Shown: piece by piece, positions 19,831-28,952 of the stretch
Position numbering within the stretch: position 1 is the first letter of the stretch
Layout of the letters: every line of letters starts with the position of its first letter
Assembly: GCF_016641735.1 (NCBI RefSeq)
Contig: NZ_JAEDAO010000001.1
Coordinates: 3,782,001 to 3,846,000, forward strand
Length of the DNA: 64,000 bases
Reading direction: 5' to 3'
Source: Ramlibacter algicola
Lineage (GTDB): Bacteria > Pseudomonadota > Gammaproteobacteria > Burkholderiales > Burkholderiaceae_C
Translations under genes and position numbers: made by a program
Notes under the pieces: model-generated
Told to the model about the DNA's origin: nothing
Database searches by the model: none
What the model saw: the letters and a program-made list of their open reading frames with translations, nothing else

Positions 19831-20589
19831 TCAGCGGACGTCCTTCCAGTAGGCGGCGTTCAGGCGCCACGCGAACACCGTGAACATGAGCAGGAACAGC
19901 ATCACCCAGACGCCGACGCGCACGCGGGCGTTCTGCGCGGGTTCGCTCATCCACTGCAGGTAGCCGACGAGGTGCGCGACCGCCTGGTCGAACTGCACCG
20001 GCGTCATCGTGCCGGGGGTCACCTGCTTCCAGCCCTTGAACACCTTGGTCTCGTGGCCGTGTTCCTGCGAGACCTCGAACACGGGCTCGCGCTCGCCCTG
20101 CAGCTGCCACAGCACGTTGGGCATGCCGACGTTGGGGAAGGTCAGGTTGTTCCATCCGGTGGCCTTGGCCGGGTCGCGGTAGAACGTGCGCAGGAACGTG
20201 TACAGGTAGTCGGGGCCGCTGCCGCCGTGGCCGGCGCGCGAGCGCGCGACCAGCGTCAGGTCCGGCGGGTTGGCGCCGAACCAGTCCTTGGCCTGCTTCG
20301 GGTCGATCGCGGACTTCATGGTGTCACCGACCTTGTCGGTCGTGAACAGCAGGTTGTCCTTGACCTGCTGGTCCGTCAGGCCGATGTCCTTCAGGCGGTT
20401 GAACCGCATGTAGGCGGCCGAGTGGCAGCTCAGGCAGTAGTTGACGAAGATCCGCGCGCCGTCCTGCAGCGCCGGCATGTCATTCGTCATGTTGGGCGCC
20501 TTGTCCCAGTGGATGCCGTCTTCCGCGGCGTGCACGGCCGGTGCGAGGGCCGCCAGCGCGAGCGCGAAGGAAAGGAGAAGCTTCTTCAT
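19831..20589 (-). CDS. petC: Ubiquinol-cytochrome c reductase, cytochrome c1 subunit
   Basis: A 252-residue c-type cytochrome of the bc1 complex, passing electrons from the Rieske protein to soluble cytochrome c. A signal peptide (about 1-21) precedes the heme motif CLSCH at 52-56. A methionine ligand candidate lies in NVGMPNV near 157. A C-terminal membrane anchor (VGVWVMLFLLMFTVFAW) ends in the basic WKDVR tail. ATG at 20587-20589, 14 bases after petB. Last gene of petABC. Confidence 0.96.
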   Translation of the reverse strand: MKKLLLSFALALAALAPAVHAAEDGIHWDKAPNMTNDMPALQDGARIFVNYCLSCHSAAYMRFNRLKDIGLTDQQVKDNLLFTTDKVGDTMKSAIDPKQAKDWFGANPPDLTLVARSRAGHGGSGPDYLYTFLRTFYRDPAKATGWNNLTFPNVGMPNVLWQLQGEREPVFEVSQEHGHETKVFKGWKQVTPGTMTPVQFDQAVAHLVGYLQWMSEPAQNARVRVGVWVMLFLLMFTVFAWRLNAAYWKDVR

Positions 20590-20603
20590 TCTGGTTCGTC
20601 CCT

Positions 20604-22010
20604 TCAGTGCGCCGCGAAGGTGATGCGATCGGGAACGGGCTTGAACTCGCCCAGCCGGCTCCACCACGGCATCAGCAGGAAGAAGCCGAAGTAGAAGAGC
20701 GTGCCCAGCTGCGAGATGCGCTCGCCGACGGGGGACGGCGGCTGCACGCCCAGGTAGCCCAGGACCAGGAAGACGACGACGAAGGCGCCGTACACGGTCT
20801 TGTGCCAGCCCGGCCGGTAGCGGATCGACTTGACCGGGCTCTTGTCCAGCCAGGGCAGGAAGAACAGGATGACCACGGCACCGCCCATCACCACCACGCC
20901 CCAGAACTTGGCGTCGATGGCGAGCATCGCGGCGACCAGCACCACGGCGCCGATGGCGACGATGGCCTTGGCGACCGTGCCCAGGCGCGACTTGAACAGC
21001 CCGTACGCGGCGCCGAGCAGCGCGCACGCGATCAGCGCATACATCATCTCGGCCGTGATGGCGCGCAGCATCGAGTAGTACGGCGTGAAGTACCAGACCG
21101 GCGCGATGTGCGACGGCGTCTTCAGCGGGTCGGCCGGGATGAAGTTGTTGTACTCCAGGAAGTAGCCGCCGGCTTCCGGGGCGAAGAAGATCACCGCCGA
21201 GAAGACCATCAGGAACACCGCCACGCCCACCAGGTCGTGCACCGAGTAGTACGGGTGGAACGGGATGCCGTCGACCGGGTGGCCGTTGGCGTCCTTCGGG
21301 CCGCTCTTGATCTCGACACCGTCCGGATTGTTGGAACCGACGTCGTGCAGTGCCAGCAGGTGCGCGACCACCAGGCCGATGAGGACCAGCGGCACGGCGA
21401 TGACGTGGAAGCTGAAGAAGCGGTTCAGCGTCGCGTCGCTCACTACGTAGTCGCCGCGGATCAGCAGCGCCAGGTCCGGGCCGACGAAGGGGATGGCGGA
21501 GAACAGGTTCACGATCACCTGCGCGCCCCAGTACGACATCTGGCCCCAGGGCAGCAGGTAGCCCATGAAGGCCTCGGCCATCAGCGACAGGAAGATGGTG
21601 CAGCCGAAGATCCAGACCAGCTCGCGCGGCTTGCGGTAGCCGCCGTAGATCAGGCTCTTGAACATGTGCAGGTACACCACGATGAAGAACGCCGAGGCGC
21701 CGGTCGAGTGCATGTAGCGCACCAGCCAGCCCCACGGGACGTCCCGCATGATGTATTCCACCGAGCCGAACGCCAGGCCGGCGTCGGGCTTGTAGTTCAT
21801 CACCAGGAAGATGCCGGTGACGATCTGGATGACCAGCACCAGCAGCGCCAGCGAGCCGAAGAAGTACCAGAAGTTGAAGTTCTTGGGGGCGTAGTAGCCC
21901 GCCATGTGCTTGTCGTACTCCTGGAACGCGGTCGGGAACCGGTTCTCGAACCAGTTGCGCAGCTTCTCGCCGCCGCTGGCGTTCGGGGAGATCTCCTTGA
22001 ATTCAGCCAT
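20604..22010 (-). CDS. petB: Ubiquinol-cytochrome c reductase, cytochrome b subunit
   Basis: A 468-residue membrane protein of the bc1 complex with eight helices. Heme b ligands are H101 and H115 in helix B and H202 and H217 in helix D. The quinol-oxidation (Qo) site motif reads PVWY at 304-307 instead of the common PEWY; variants of this motif are known between bacterial groups. It lies 12 bases downstream of petA and 14 upstream of petC. Confidence 0.97.
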   Translation of the reverse strand: MAEFKEISPNASGGEKLRNWFENRFPTAFQEYDKHMAGYYAPKNFNFWYFFGSLALLVLVIQIVTGIFLVMNYKPDAGLAFGSVEYIMRDVPWGWLVRYMHSTGASAFFIVVYLHMFKSLIYGGYRKPRELVWIFGCTIFLSLMAEAFMGYLLPWGQMSYWGAQVIVNLFSAIPFVGPDLALLIRGDYVVSDATLNRFFSFHVIAVPLVLIGLVVAHLLALHDVGSNNPDGVEIKSGPKDANGHPVDGIPFHPYYSVHDLVGVAVFLMVFSAVIFFAPEAGGYFLEYNNFIPADPLKTPSHIAPVWYFTPYYSMLRAITAEMMYALIACALLGAAYGLFKSRLGTVAKAIVAIGAVVLVAAMLAIDAKFWGVVVMGGAVVILFFLPWLDKSPVKSIRYRPGWHKTVYGAFVVVFLVLGYLGVQPPSPVGERISQLGTLFYFGFFLLMPWWSRLGEFKPVPDRITFAAH

Positions 22011-22022
22011 GCCCGCCTCCTC

Positions 22023-22625
22023 TTACGCCTTGTTCTTCTCGTCCTGGCCGATGATCAGCCGGGTGTCGGACAGGAATTCGTACGGCGGGATCTCCAGGTT
22101 GTCCGGCGCCGGCTTGTTCTTGAACACGCGCCCGGCCAGGTCGAAGGTCGAGCCGTGGCAGGGGCACAGGAAGCCGCCTTGCCAGTCGTCCGGCAGCGAC
22201 GGCTGCGGGCCGGGCTGCAGCTTGTCGGTGGGCGAGCAGCCCAGGTGCGTGCAGATGCCGACGGCGACGAAGATGTCCGGCTTGCGCGAGCGCCCTTCGT
22301 TCTTCGCGTAGTCAGGCGTCGGATACGCCTTGCGCTCGGAATTGGGGTCGGCCACCAGCGGGTCGGTCTGCTTGAGCGTGGCCAGCATCTCCGGCGTGCG
22401 GCGGATGATCCACACGGGCTTGCCGCGCCACTCGACGGTGATCTTCTCGCCCGGCTTGACCGCCGAGATGTCGACCTCCACGGGAGCCCCGGCGGCACGT
22501 GCGCGCTCGGACGGCTGGAAGCTGCTCACGAAGGGAACGGCGGTGAACGCAGCGCCTGCCGCGCCGGCACAGGTGGACGCGATCAGCCACGTCCGCTTGC
22601 TGGTGTCCACTGGGGTGTCACTCAT
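22023..22625 (-). CDS. petA: Ubiquinol-cytochrome c reductase, Rieske iron-sulfur subunit
   Basis: A 200-residue [2Fe-2S] protein. An N-terminal anchor helix with a twin-arginine-like start (SKRTWLIASTCAGAAG) suggests Tat export. Cluster ligands are C125 and H127 in CTHLGC and C154 and H157 in CPCHGS; C130 and C156 form the usual disulfide. First gene of petABC. A candidate minus-strand promoter is TTCAAT (22695-22690), an 18-base spacer and TACAAT (22671-22666). Confidence 0.97.
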   Translation of the reverse strand: MSDTPVDTSKRTWLIASTCAGAAGAAFTAVPFVSSFQPSERARAAGAPVEVDISAVKPGEKITVEWRGKPVWIIRRTPEMLATLKQTDPLVADPNSERKAYPTPDYAKNEGRSRKPDIFVAVGICTHLGCSPTDKLQPGPQPSLPDDWQGGFLCPCHGSTFDLAGRVFKNKPAPDNLEIPPYEFLSDTRLIIGQDEKNKA

Positions 22626-22665
22626 GAAGTCCTCGAAGGGGGAGCTTGGGGAAGGTCAACCCGCG

Positions 22666-22695
22666 ATTGTAGCGGAGCGTATCGCCGCCATTGAA
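22666..22695 (-). promoter_or_regulatory. Candidate promoter of petABC
   Basis: Minus-strand TTCAAT at 22695-22690 and TACAAT at 22671-22666 are separated by 18 bases. TACAAT is the better half; the -35 is a partial match. Position, about 40 bases before the petA ATG in the divergent petA-mscL gap, fits. No other signal is seen in this 140-base gap. Confidence 0.4.
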
Positions 22696-22765
22696 GGGGC
22701 GCGCTGGTGTCCACCGGTCCGGATCGCCAATACTTCAGCCTGCAGTCAACCTTGGAGGGGCAAGC

Positions 22766-23197
22766 ATGGCGATCCTGAAGGAATTCCGCGAGTTCGCGGT
22801 CAAGGGCAACGTGATCGACCTGGCGGTCGGCGTGATCATCGGCGCGGCGTTCGGCAAGATCGTCGACTCGCTGGTCAAGGACATCGTGATGCCGCTGGTG
22901 GCGGCCATCGGCGGCAACGTGGATTTCTCGAACAAGTTCATGGTCCTCGGGGCCGTGCCGTCGGGCGTGCCGCCGACGCTGGCCGACCTGACCAAGGCCG
23001 GCGTGCCGGTCTTCGCGTGGGGCAACTTCCTGACCATCGTGGTCAACTTCGTGATCCTCGCCTTCATCATCTTCGTGATGGTCCGGCAGATCAACCGCCT
23101 GAAGCGAGCGCAGGCCGAGCCGGCCGCCGCTGCGCCGTCCGCGCCGCCCGAGGACATCGTCCTGCTGCGCGAGATCCGCGACAGCCTGCGCAAGTAG
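22766..23197 (+). CDS. mscL: Large-conductance mechanosensitive channel MscL
   Basis: A 143-residue pentameric channel that opens under membrane tension to release solutes after osmotic downshock. The amphipathic start ([22 protein letters not shown]), read here as [14 protein letters not shown] plus [12 protein letters not shown], leads into TM1 with the pore-lining [13 protein letters not shown] segment; TM2 is at about 90-115, then a charged cytoplasmic helix. ATG at 22766 has a strong GGAGG site 7-8 bases upstream. Divergent from petA; its stop abuts that of convergent pdxA. Confidence 0.97.
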   Translation: MAILKEFREFAVKGNVIDLAVGVIIGAAFGKIVDSLVKDIVMPLVAAIGGNVDFSNKFMVLGAVPSGVPPTLADLTKAGVPVFAWGNFLTIVVNFVILAFIIFVMVRQINRLKRAQAEPAAAAPSAPPEDIVLLREIRDSLRK

Positions 23198-24232
23198 TCA
23201 GGCCGCCGCGAGGCGCCGCGCCATCCGCAGCGCGGCCAGCAGGCTCGCGGCATCGGCACGCCCGGTGCCGGCGACGTCGAACGCGGTGCCGTGGTCGGGG
23301 CTGGTGCGCACCAGCGGCAGCCCCAGCGTGACGTTCACGCCCTGCTCCACCCCGAGGTACTTCACCGGGATCAGGCCCTGGTCGTGGTACATCGCGATCA
23401 CCGCGTCCCATGCGCCCTCGCGGCCGTGAGCCGCCCGGGCGCGCATGAAGATCGTGTCGGGCGGATGCGGCCCGTCGGCGTCGATGCCTTCGCTGCGGGC
23501 CTGCGCGATCGCCGGCCCGATGGCGTCGATCTCCTCGCGGCCGAACAGGCCTCCCTCGCCCGCATGCGGATTGAGCCCCGCCACCGCCAGCCTCGGCGCG
23601 CGGCCGAGCAGGCGCGACAACGACGCGTGCGCGATGCGCAGCGTCTCCAGCACCTGCTCCTTCGTGACCGCCGCGATCGCATCGCGCAGCGCCACGTGGA
23701 TACTCACCAGGACGGTCCGCAGTTCCTCGTTGGCCAGCATCATCCGCACCGGAACGTCGCGGACCGTGCGCCCGAAATGGCGCGCCGCCTCGGCCTGCAG
23801 CAGTTCGGTGTGGCCGGGGAACTCGACGCCGGCGGCGGCCAGCGCCTCCTTGTGCAGCGGCGCGGTGACGATGGCGGCGATATCGCCGCGCAGCGCGGCT
23901 CGCGCGGCCCAGGTCACGGCATCGGCCGCGATGCGGCCCGCGCGCGAGTCGATGCGTCCCCAGGCGACGCACTCGGCATGCACGGTCCCCACCTGCAGCA
24001 GCGGAATGCAGCGTGGCGGCACATCGAAGGCTTGCGCGGGTGCACCGATCACCGCCACGGGGAGCTGCAGCTGGCCGGCCCCCTGCACCACGGCACAGGC
24101 GCGCCGCAGGTGGGCGAGGTCGCCGACGACGAAGCAGCCCTCCGTGAGTTGCGGCGCGGCGCGCCAGGCCTTGGCGATGATCTCGCCGCCGATGCCGGCG
24201 GGGTCGCCGAGCGTGATCGCCAGCGGCTTCAT
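23198..24232 (-). CDS. pdxA: 4-hydroxythreonine-4-phosphate dehydrogenase
   Basis: A 344-residue metal- and NAD-dependent dehydrogenase of pyridoxal 5'-phosphate synthesis. Family motifs ITLGDPAGIGGE at the start, VTAPLHKE near 142, GLNPHAGEGG near 220 and MYHDQGL near 270 hold the metal-binding histidines. Its ATG overlaps the stop of the upstream Nif3-family gene by 4 bases. In many proteobacteria pdxA pairs with ksgA or surA; neither is here. Confidence 0.96.
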   Translation of the reverse strand: MKPLAITLGDPAGIGGEIIAKAWRAAPQLTEGCFVVGDLAHLRRACAVVQGAGQLQLPVAVIGAPAQAFDVPPRCIPLLQVGTVHAECVAWGRIDSRAGRIAADAVTWAARAALRGDIAAIVTAPLHKEALAAAGVEFPGHTELLQAEAARHFGRTVRDVPVRMMLANEELRTVLVSIHVALRDAIAAVTKEQVLETLRIAHASLSRLLGRAPRLAVAGLNPHAGEGGLFGREEIDAIGPAIAQARSEGIDADGPHPPDTIFMRARAAHGREGAWDAVIAMYHDQGLIPVKYLGVEQGVNVTLGLPLVRTSPDHGTAFDVAGTGRADAASLLAALRMARRLAAA

Positions 24233-24975
24233 GCCGGGTTGTCGACGTCGATGAAGCGGTGCTCGAGGCCGAGCGCCTGCGCGACCTGCGCCGCCACCGC
24301 GGGGGCGCCGTAGCGCTCGGTGGCGTGGTGCCCGCAAGCCAGGAATGCGACGCCGCATTCGCGCGCGTAGTGCGCCTGCGGCTCCGAGATCTCGCCCGTG
24401 ATGAAGGCGTCGGCGCCCGCGGCGATCGCGTGCTCGAAGTAGCCCTGCGCGCCGCCAGTGCACCAGGCGATACGCCGCAAGCCGCGCCGGCCGCCGTCGA
24501 CCAGCGTCACGTCGCGGCCGAGGCGGCTGCGCACATGCGCAGCGAGCTGCGCGGCGTCGTCGAAGGCCCCGTCGCCGATGAAGCCCAGGTCCTGCTCGCC
24601 GAAGCGGCCGTCGGCCCGCAAGCCGAGCACGCGACCCAGCTGCGCGTTGTTGCCCAGGTCCGGGTGCGCGTCGAGCGGCAGGTGGTACGCGTACAGGTTG
24701 ACGTCGTGCGCGAGCAGCAGCGCGAGGCGTTGCTTCATCCAGCCCGTCACGCGGCCGTCCTGGCCGCGCCAGAACAGGCCGTGGTGCACGAAGATCGCGT
24801 CGGCCCGATCCTCGATCGCCGCCTCGATGAGGGCGCGGCTGGCCGTCACGCCGGAGACGATGCGGCCCACGTCGGCGCGCCCTTCGACCTGCAACCCGTT
24901 GGGGCCGTAGTCGCGGAAGCGGTCGGGCTGCAGCAGCTGGTCGAAGGCGGCGGTGAGCTGGGAACGCGGGACCAT
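24229..24975 (-). CDS. Nif3-like dinuclear metal-centre protein (YbgI/DUF34)
   Basis: A 248-residue protein of the Nif3/YbgI family, which forms hexameric toroids with a two-metal site. Metal ligand motifs are IFVHHGLFW near 63-71 and LACGHHATERYG in the C-terminal part, both intact. The molecular function of the family is still unsettled; GTP cyclohydrolase-like and metal-insertion roles have been suggested. ATG at 24975 (MVPRSQL) fits the family start better than the one at 24993. Coupled to pdxA by a 4-base overlap. Confidence 0.9.
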   Translation of the reverse strand: MVPRSQLTAAFDQLLQPDRFRDYGPNGLQVEGRADVGRIVSGVTASRALIEAAIEDRADAIFVHHGLFWRGQDGRVTGWMKQRLALLLAHDVNLYAYHLPLDAHPDLGNNAQLGRVLGLRADGRFGEQDLGFIGDGAFDDAAQLAAHVRSRLGRDVTLVDGGRRGLRRIAWCTGGAQGYFEHAIAAGADAFITGEISEPQAHYARECGVAFLACGHHATERYGAPAVAAQVAQALGLEHRFIDVDNPA

Positions 24976-25058
24976 GCGGCCATTGTCGGCCATCGCCTGC
25001 GGACCCGCGTCCCGAACCGCAGGTCTACACTCCCCGCGTCCCGTCCACCCCAGATCCG

Positions 25059-26213
25059 ATGCGCCGCTACTGGCTCCTGTTCTCGCAAGCGGTCACCGTC
25101 GCGCTGGCCGCCTGGTTCGTCGTCGCCACGCTGAAGCCGGACTGGGTCCGCCACGGTGGCCCCATCGTCACGCAAGGCACCGGTGTCGCGCTGGTGGAAG
25201 CACCGACGCCGGCCAACAGCCCGGCCCCACCCGGCAGCTTCCGCCAGGCGGCGCTGCGAGCGTCGGCCGCCGTCGTGAGCATCCACACCAGCAAGGCGGC
25301 CCAGCGCAACCCGAACGCCGACGACCCGTGGTTCCGCTTCTTCTTCGGCGACCAGGCGAGCGAAGGCCCGCAGCTGGGCCTGGGCAGCGGCGTGATCCTC
25401 AGCCAGGACGGCTACATCCTCACCAACAACCACGTGGTCGAGGCCGCCGACGAGATCGAGGTCACGCTGAACGACAGCCGCACCGCGCAAGCCAAGGTGA
25501 TCGGCACCGATCCCGACACCGACCTCGCCGTGCTCCGCATCAACCTGGAGCGGCTGCCGGTGATCGTTCTGGGCAATTCCGACTCGCTGCAGGTGGGCGA
25601 CCAGGTGCTGGCGATCGGCAATCCGTTCGGCGTCGGCCAGACCGTCACCAGCGGCATCGTCAGCGCGATCGGCCGCAACAACCTGGGCATCAACACCTTC
25701 GAGAACTTCATCCAGACCGATGCGGCGATCAACCCGGGCAACTCGGGCGGCGCGCTGGTCGACGTCAACGGCCAGCTGATGGGCATCAACACCGCGATCT
25801 ACTCGCGCTCGGGCGGCAGCATGGGCATCGGCTTCGCCATTCCGGTGTCCACCGCCAAGCAGGTGCTCGAGGGGATCGTGAAGGAAGGCGTCGTGCGCCG
25901 CGGCTACATCGGCGTCGAGCCGGCCGACCTGTCGCCGGACCTGATGGAGACGTTCGGCGTGAAGTCGAGCCACGGCGTGCTGATCACCGGCGTGCTGCAG
26001 AACGGCCCCGCCGCGCAGGCCGGCGTGCAACCGGGCGACGTGATCACCGAAGTGGGCGGCAAGCCGGTCACCAACGTGCCGGAACTGCTGACCACGGTGG
26101 CGGCGCTCAAGCCCGGAACGGCGGTGCCGTTCCAGTTGCAGCGGCGCGGCGCCCCGGTGCAGGTGGAGGTGACGCCGGGGCTGCGCCAGCGGCCGCCGGC
26201 GCCGCGGCGCTGA
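25059..26213 (+). CDS. Trypsin-like serine protease with one PDZ domain (DegS/DegQ family)
   Basis: A 384-residue periplasmic protease. An N-terminal helix (about 5-24) looks like a membrane anchor rather than a cleaved signal, as in DegS. Catalytic residues are H125 (TNNHVV), D155 (DTDLAV) and S229 (GNSGGA). A single PDZ domain runs from about 280 to 370, and a Pro/Arg-rich tail ends the protein. One PDZ plus an anchor argues for DegS-like regulated proteolysis, but no rseA or rpoE is nearby. Its stop is 3 bases from that of convergent tatC. Confidence 0.9.
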   Translation: MRRYWLLFSQAVTVALAAWFVVATLKPDWVRHGGPIVTQGTGVALVEAPTPANSPAPPGSFRQAALRASAAVVSIHTSKAAQRNPNADDPWFRFFFGDQASEGPQLGLGSGVILSQDGYILTNNHVVEAADEIEVTLNDSRTAQAKVIGTDPDTDLAVLRINLERLPVIVLGNSDSLQVGDQVLAIGNPFGVGQTVTSGIVSAIGRNNLGINTFENFIQTDAAINPGNSGGALVDVNGQLMGINTAIYSRSGGSMGIGFAIPVSTAKQVLEGIVKEGVVRRGYIGVEPADLSPDLMETFGVKSSHGVLITGVLQNGPAAQAGVQPGDVITEVGGKPVTNVPELLTTVAALKPGTAVPFQLQRRGAPVQVEVTPGLRQRPPAPRR

Positions 26214-26216
26214 GCG

Positions 26217-27017
26217 TCAGGACGACGCCTTCTCCGCTTCTTCGGGCTTGTCGTCGTCCGGCGCGCGCGAGATGCGCGAGAACCAGCGCGAGCCCAGGAT
26301 GCCGACCTCGTACAGCAGGCACATCGGCACCGCGAGCGCCAGCTGCGAGATGACGTCGGGCGGCGTGACGACCGCGGCCACCACGAACGCGACGACGATG
26401 AAGTAGCCACGGAATTCGCGCAGCTTCTCCACCGTCACCATCTCGAAGCGCACCAGCAGCATCACCACGATGGGCACCTGGAAAGCCAGGCCGAAGGCGA
26501 TGTACAGCGACAGGATGGCTTCGACGTACGAAGCGATGTCCGGCGTGGCCGCCACGCTGCTCGGCGTGAAGCCCTGGATGAACGCGAACATGCGGTCCAG
26601 CACGAAGAACTGCACGAAGCCGATGCCCAGGTAGGCCAGCAGGCTGCCGAAGAAGATCAGCGGCAGCGCGAAGCGCTTTTCGTGGCTGTACAGCCCGGGC
26701 GCGATGAAGGCCCACAGCTGGTACATCAGCCAGGGCAGCACCAGCAGCACGGCCACCAGCAGCAGGACCTTCAGGGGCACGAAGAACGGCGAGAACACGC
26801 CGATCGCGATCAGCTTGGCGTCCGGCGGCATGTGCGCGCGGATCGGCCGCGCGATCAGGTCGATCAGCCCGTTGGGGCCCGGCCAGATCGCCAGGGCGAT
26901 CACCGCCGCGGCGATGCCGTAGATGCAGTACAGCAGGCGGTCGCGCAGCTCGATGAGGTGGGCGACGAAGGGCTGCTCGGTCCCGGCGAGTTCGTCGTCC
27001 GGCGTGGAGGTGGACAT
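26217..27017 (-). CDS. tatC: Twin-arginine translocase subunit TatC
   Basis: A 266-residue protein with six membrane helices, the signal-peptide receptor of the Tat pathway. The cytoplasmic N-terminal motif HLIELRDRLLY is at about 20-30, and the first periplasmic loop and the conserved FSPFFVPLK stretch are present. An acidic C-terminal tail (DDDKPEEAEKASS) closes it. It lies 4 bases after tatB. The Rieske protein encoded at 22023 is a likely Tat substrate. Confidence 0.97.
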   Translation of the reverse strand: MSTSTPDDELAGTEQPFVAHLIELRDRLLYCIYGIAAAVIALAIWPGPNGLIDLIARPIRAHMPPDAKLIAIGVFSPFFVPLKVLLLVAVLLVLPWLMYQLWAFIAPGLYSHEKRFALPLIFFGSLLAYLGIGFVQFFVLDRMFAFIQGFTPSSVAATPDIASYVEAILSLYIAFGLAFQVPIVVMLLVRFEMVTVEKLREFRGYFIVVAFVVAAVVTPPDVISQLALAVPMCLLYEVGILGSRWFSRISRAPDDDKPEEAEKASS

Positions 27018-27021
27018 GCGG

Positions 27022-27486
27022 TCAGTCGAACTTCTTCGGGCGGTAGCGCGCCACGCGGGCGGCGCCCGAGAGCGCGCGGGTGCGGACGCCGTTGCGGGCC
27101 TTGTACCACTGCGGCGTGGCGCCCTGTTTCAGGCGCCAGTTCTTCCTCGGGTGACGGTAGGTGGGGAACGCGGGCTCGATCGATTCGGGGGGCTGCGCCT
27201 CCGGCGCATTCAGCCCGTCCGACCACTGCTTCTCGAAATCGGCCGTGCCGGTGCGCACGGACTGTTCGACGTCGCGGGCGGCGGTCTCGACGCTTTCCTT
27301 CATCTTGCGAAGTTCGTCGAGCTCCATCGAGCGGTTGACCTCCGCCTTGACGTCGTTGACGTAGCGTTGGGCCTTGCCGAGCAGCGTCCCCACCGTGCGG
27401 GCGACGCGCGGCAGCTTCTCGGGGCCGATGACGATGAGCGCCACCGCCCCGATCAGGGCCATCTTGGAAATGCCGAGGTCGATCAT
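27022..27486 (-). CDS. tatB: Sec-independent protein translocase TatB
   Basis: A 154-residue protein with one N-terminal membrane helix ([20 protein letters not shown]) followed by an amphipathic helix and a long polar tail. The GPEKLP hinge and the glutamate in the membrane helix region mark the TatA/B family; the MIDLGISK start and length mark TatB. It forms the receptor complex with TatC. Gap of 25 bases from tatA. Confidence 0.95.
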   Translation of the reverse strand: MIDLGISKMALIGAVALIVIGPEKLPRVARTVGTLLGKAQRYVNDVKAEVNRSMELDELRKMKESVETAARDVEQSVRTGTADFEKQWSDGLNAPEAQPPESIEPAFPTYRHPRKNWRLKQGATPQWYKARNGVRTRALSGAARVARYRPKKFD

Positions 27487-27511
27487 GCGGCGCGCGCGCG
27501 CGGCAGGTGCT

Positions 27512-27757
27512 TCACGACTTGTTGCGAGCCTCGACGTCGATGGTGGCCTTGTCCGTCGCGCCAGGCGCGTTGGTCACCTGCTGGTTGGGCGTGGCCGGGT
27601 CCGTGCCCTCGGGGGCCGACCCGTCGCGCATGCCGTCCTTGAAGCCCTTGACGGCGCCGCCGAGGTCGGAGCCCATGTTCTTCAGCTTCTTGGTGCCGAA
27701 CACCAGCACGACGATCAGCAGCACGATCAGCCAATGCCAAATCGAAATGGAACCCAT
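27512..27757 (-). CDS. tatA: Twin-arginine translocase pore subunit TatA
   Basis: An 81-residue protein: membrane helix [19 protein letters not shown], then the [10 protein letters not shown] hinge and amphipathic helix ([14 protein letters not shown]), then a polar tail. ATG at 27755-27757 has AGGAG 7 bases upstream, which settles the start although the frame is open 26 codons more. The 92 bases up to the HIT gene contain no clear promoter, so tatABC may be transcribed from the his side as well as alone. Confidence 0.96.
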   Translation of the reverse strand: MGSISIWHWLIVLLIVVLVFGTKKLKNMGSDLGGAVKGFKDGMRDGSAPEGTDPATPNQQVTNAPGATDKATIDVEARNKS

Positions 27758-27849
27758 GGAGTCACTCCTGAATGAATCGGCGATTTTAGTCGCCCACGCG
27801 ATGAGCTCGCGCCGGATTGCCCCGACGCAAAGCAAGCACTAACCCTTCG

Positions 27850-28215
27850 TTACCCCTTGAGCCAGGGGCGCGGGCCGCCGATGACGTGCACGTGAAGGTG
27901 GTGCACTTCCTGCCCGCCGTCGTCGCCCGTGTTGACCACGACCCGGAACCCGCCTTCGGGATAGGGCCGGGCGCCCTCCTGCAGCGCGAGCTTCGGCGCC
28001 ACCGCCAGCATGCGCCCGAGCATGGCGGCGTGCGACTCGTCGACCTGCGCGAGCGAGGCCACGTGGGCCTTGGGCACCAGCAGGAAGTGGACCGGCGCCC
28101 ACGGGTGGATGTCGCGGAAGCCGAAGATCTCGTCGTCCTCGTACACCTTGTGCGAGGGGATCTTGCCCTCGACGATCTTGCAGAAGAGGCAGTTCGGGTC
28201 GTGCATGGCCGTCAT
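27850..28215 (-). CDS. HIT family protein (histidine triad nucleotide-binding hydrolase)
   Basis: A 121-residue HINT-type protein. The zinc-binding start CLFCKI and the catalytic triad HHLHVHVIGG near the C terminus are present; such proteins hydrolyse adenosine phosphoramidates. I choose ATG 28213-28215 because it overlaps the preceding stop (ATGA), continuing the coupled chain; an ATG three codons later is possible. It commonly follows hisE in Burkholderiales. Confidence 0.92.
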   Translation of the reverse strand: MTAMHDPNCLFCKIVEGKIPSHKVYEDDEIFGFRDIHPWAPVHFLLVPKAHVASLAQVDESHAAMLGRMLAVAPKLALQEGARPYPEGGFRVVVNTGDDGGQEVHHLHVHVIGGPRPWLKG

Positions 28216-28583
28216 GGCAGCCGGTTGTCGTTGAAGCGCAGCCAGCCGCGGATGCAGCGGTACAGGTACCAGAGCCCCGCGACGGTGAACGGCAGCCACA
28301 TGAGCGGGATCAGGATGATCGTCAGCCCCATGACCAGCGCGATCGGCCACGACAGGATGAGCCACAGGACCGTCCACCAGAACGTGGAGATCATGTAGTT
28401 GTGGTGCGCGACGTAGAGCGCGTCGACCTCGTCGCCGCGCCGGATGTAGTTGACGATCACCGCGACGATCGCCAGCGTGTACATGCTGGCCCACGAGATC
28501 GTGTGCAGGCCGTACAGCACGTGCATGATCGTGCGGTCGCGGGGGGTCTTGGCCTCGAACGTGTCGTAGTCGGTCTGGCTCAC
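28212..28583 (-). CDS. DUF4870-like small integral membrane protein
   Basis: A 123-residue protein with three hydrophobic helices (about 31-46, 66-85 and 87-108) and a conserved [11 protein letters not shown] stretch typical of DUF4870 proteins. Function unknown. GTG start at 28581-28583 with AAGGAG 7 bases upstream; the start overlaps the hisE stop and the end overlaps the HIT gene start, so it is translationally locked into the his chain. Confidence 0.85.
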   Translation of the reverse strand: MSQTDYDTFEAKTPRDRTIMHVLYGLHTISWASMYTLAIVAVIVNYIRRGDEVDALYVAHHNYMISTFWWTVLWLILSWPIALVMGLTIILIPLMWLPFTVAGLWYLYRCIRGWLRFNDNRLP

Positions 28584-28948
28584 TCGCCTGCTCCTTCGCG
28601 TTCACGCGCCTTGCGGAGCGCCTTTTCCTCGATGCCGCTGGTGCCGGCGCGGCGCTCCAGTTCGGCGATGACGTCGGCCGGCGACAGCCCGTAGTGCGCC
28701 AGCGCGATCATGCTGTGGAACCACAGGTCCGCGACTTCGCCCACCAGCCGCGCGGGATCGCCGCCGTGGCTGGCGTCCTTGGCCGCCATCACCACCTCCG
28801 TGGCCTCCTCGCCGATCTTCTTCAGGATCGCGTCGGGCCCCTTGTGCAGCAGGCGCGCCACGTAGCTGGCCTCGGGGTCGCCGCCACGGGCCGGCTTGCG
28901 GCTCTCGATCACGGCGGCCAGGCGGGCGAGGGAATCGTCGGAAGCCAT
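28580..28948 (-). CDS. hisE: Phosphoribosyl-ATP diphosphatase
   Basis: A 122-residue MazG-like enzyme that removes diphosphate from phosphoribosyl-ATP, step 2 of histidine synthesis. The metal-binding helices [12 protein letters not shown] and [14 protein letters not shown] are intact. It is a separate gene here, not fused to hisI as in enterobacteria, and lies 4 bases after hisI. Confidence 0.96.
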   Translation of the reverse strand: MASDDSLARLAAVIESRKPARGGDPEASYVARLLHKGPDAILKKIGEEATEVVMAAKDASHGGDPARLVGEVADLWFHSMIALAHYGLSPADVIAELERRAGTSGIEEKALRKAREREGAGE

Positions 28949-28952
28949 GGCG

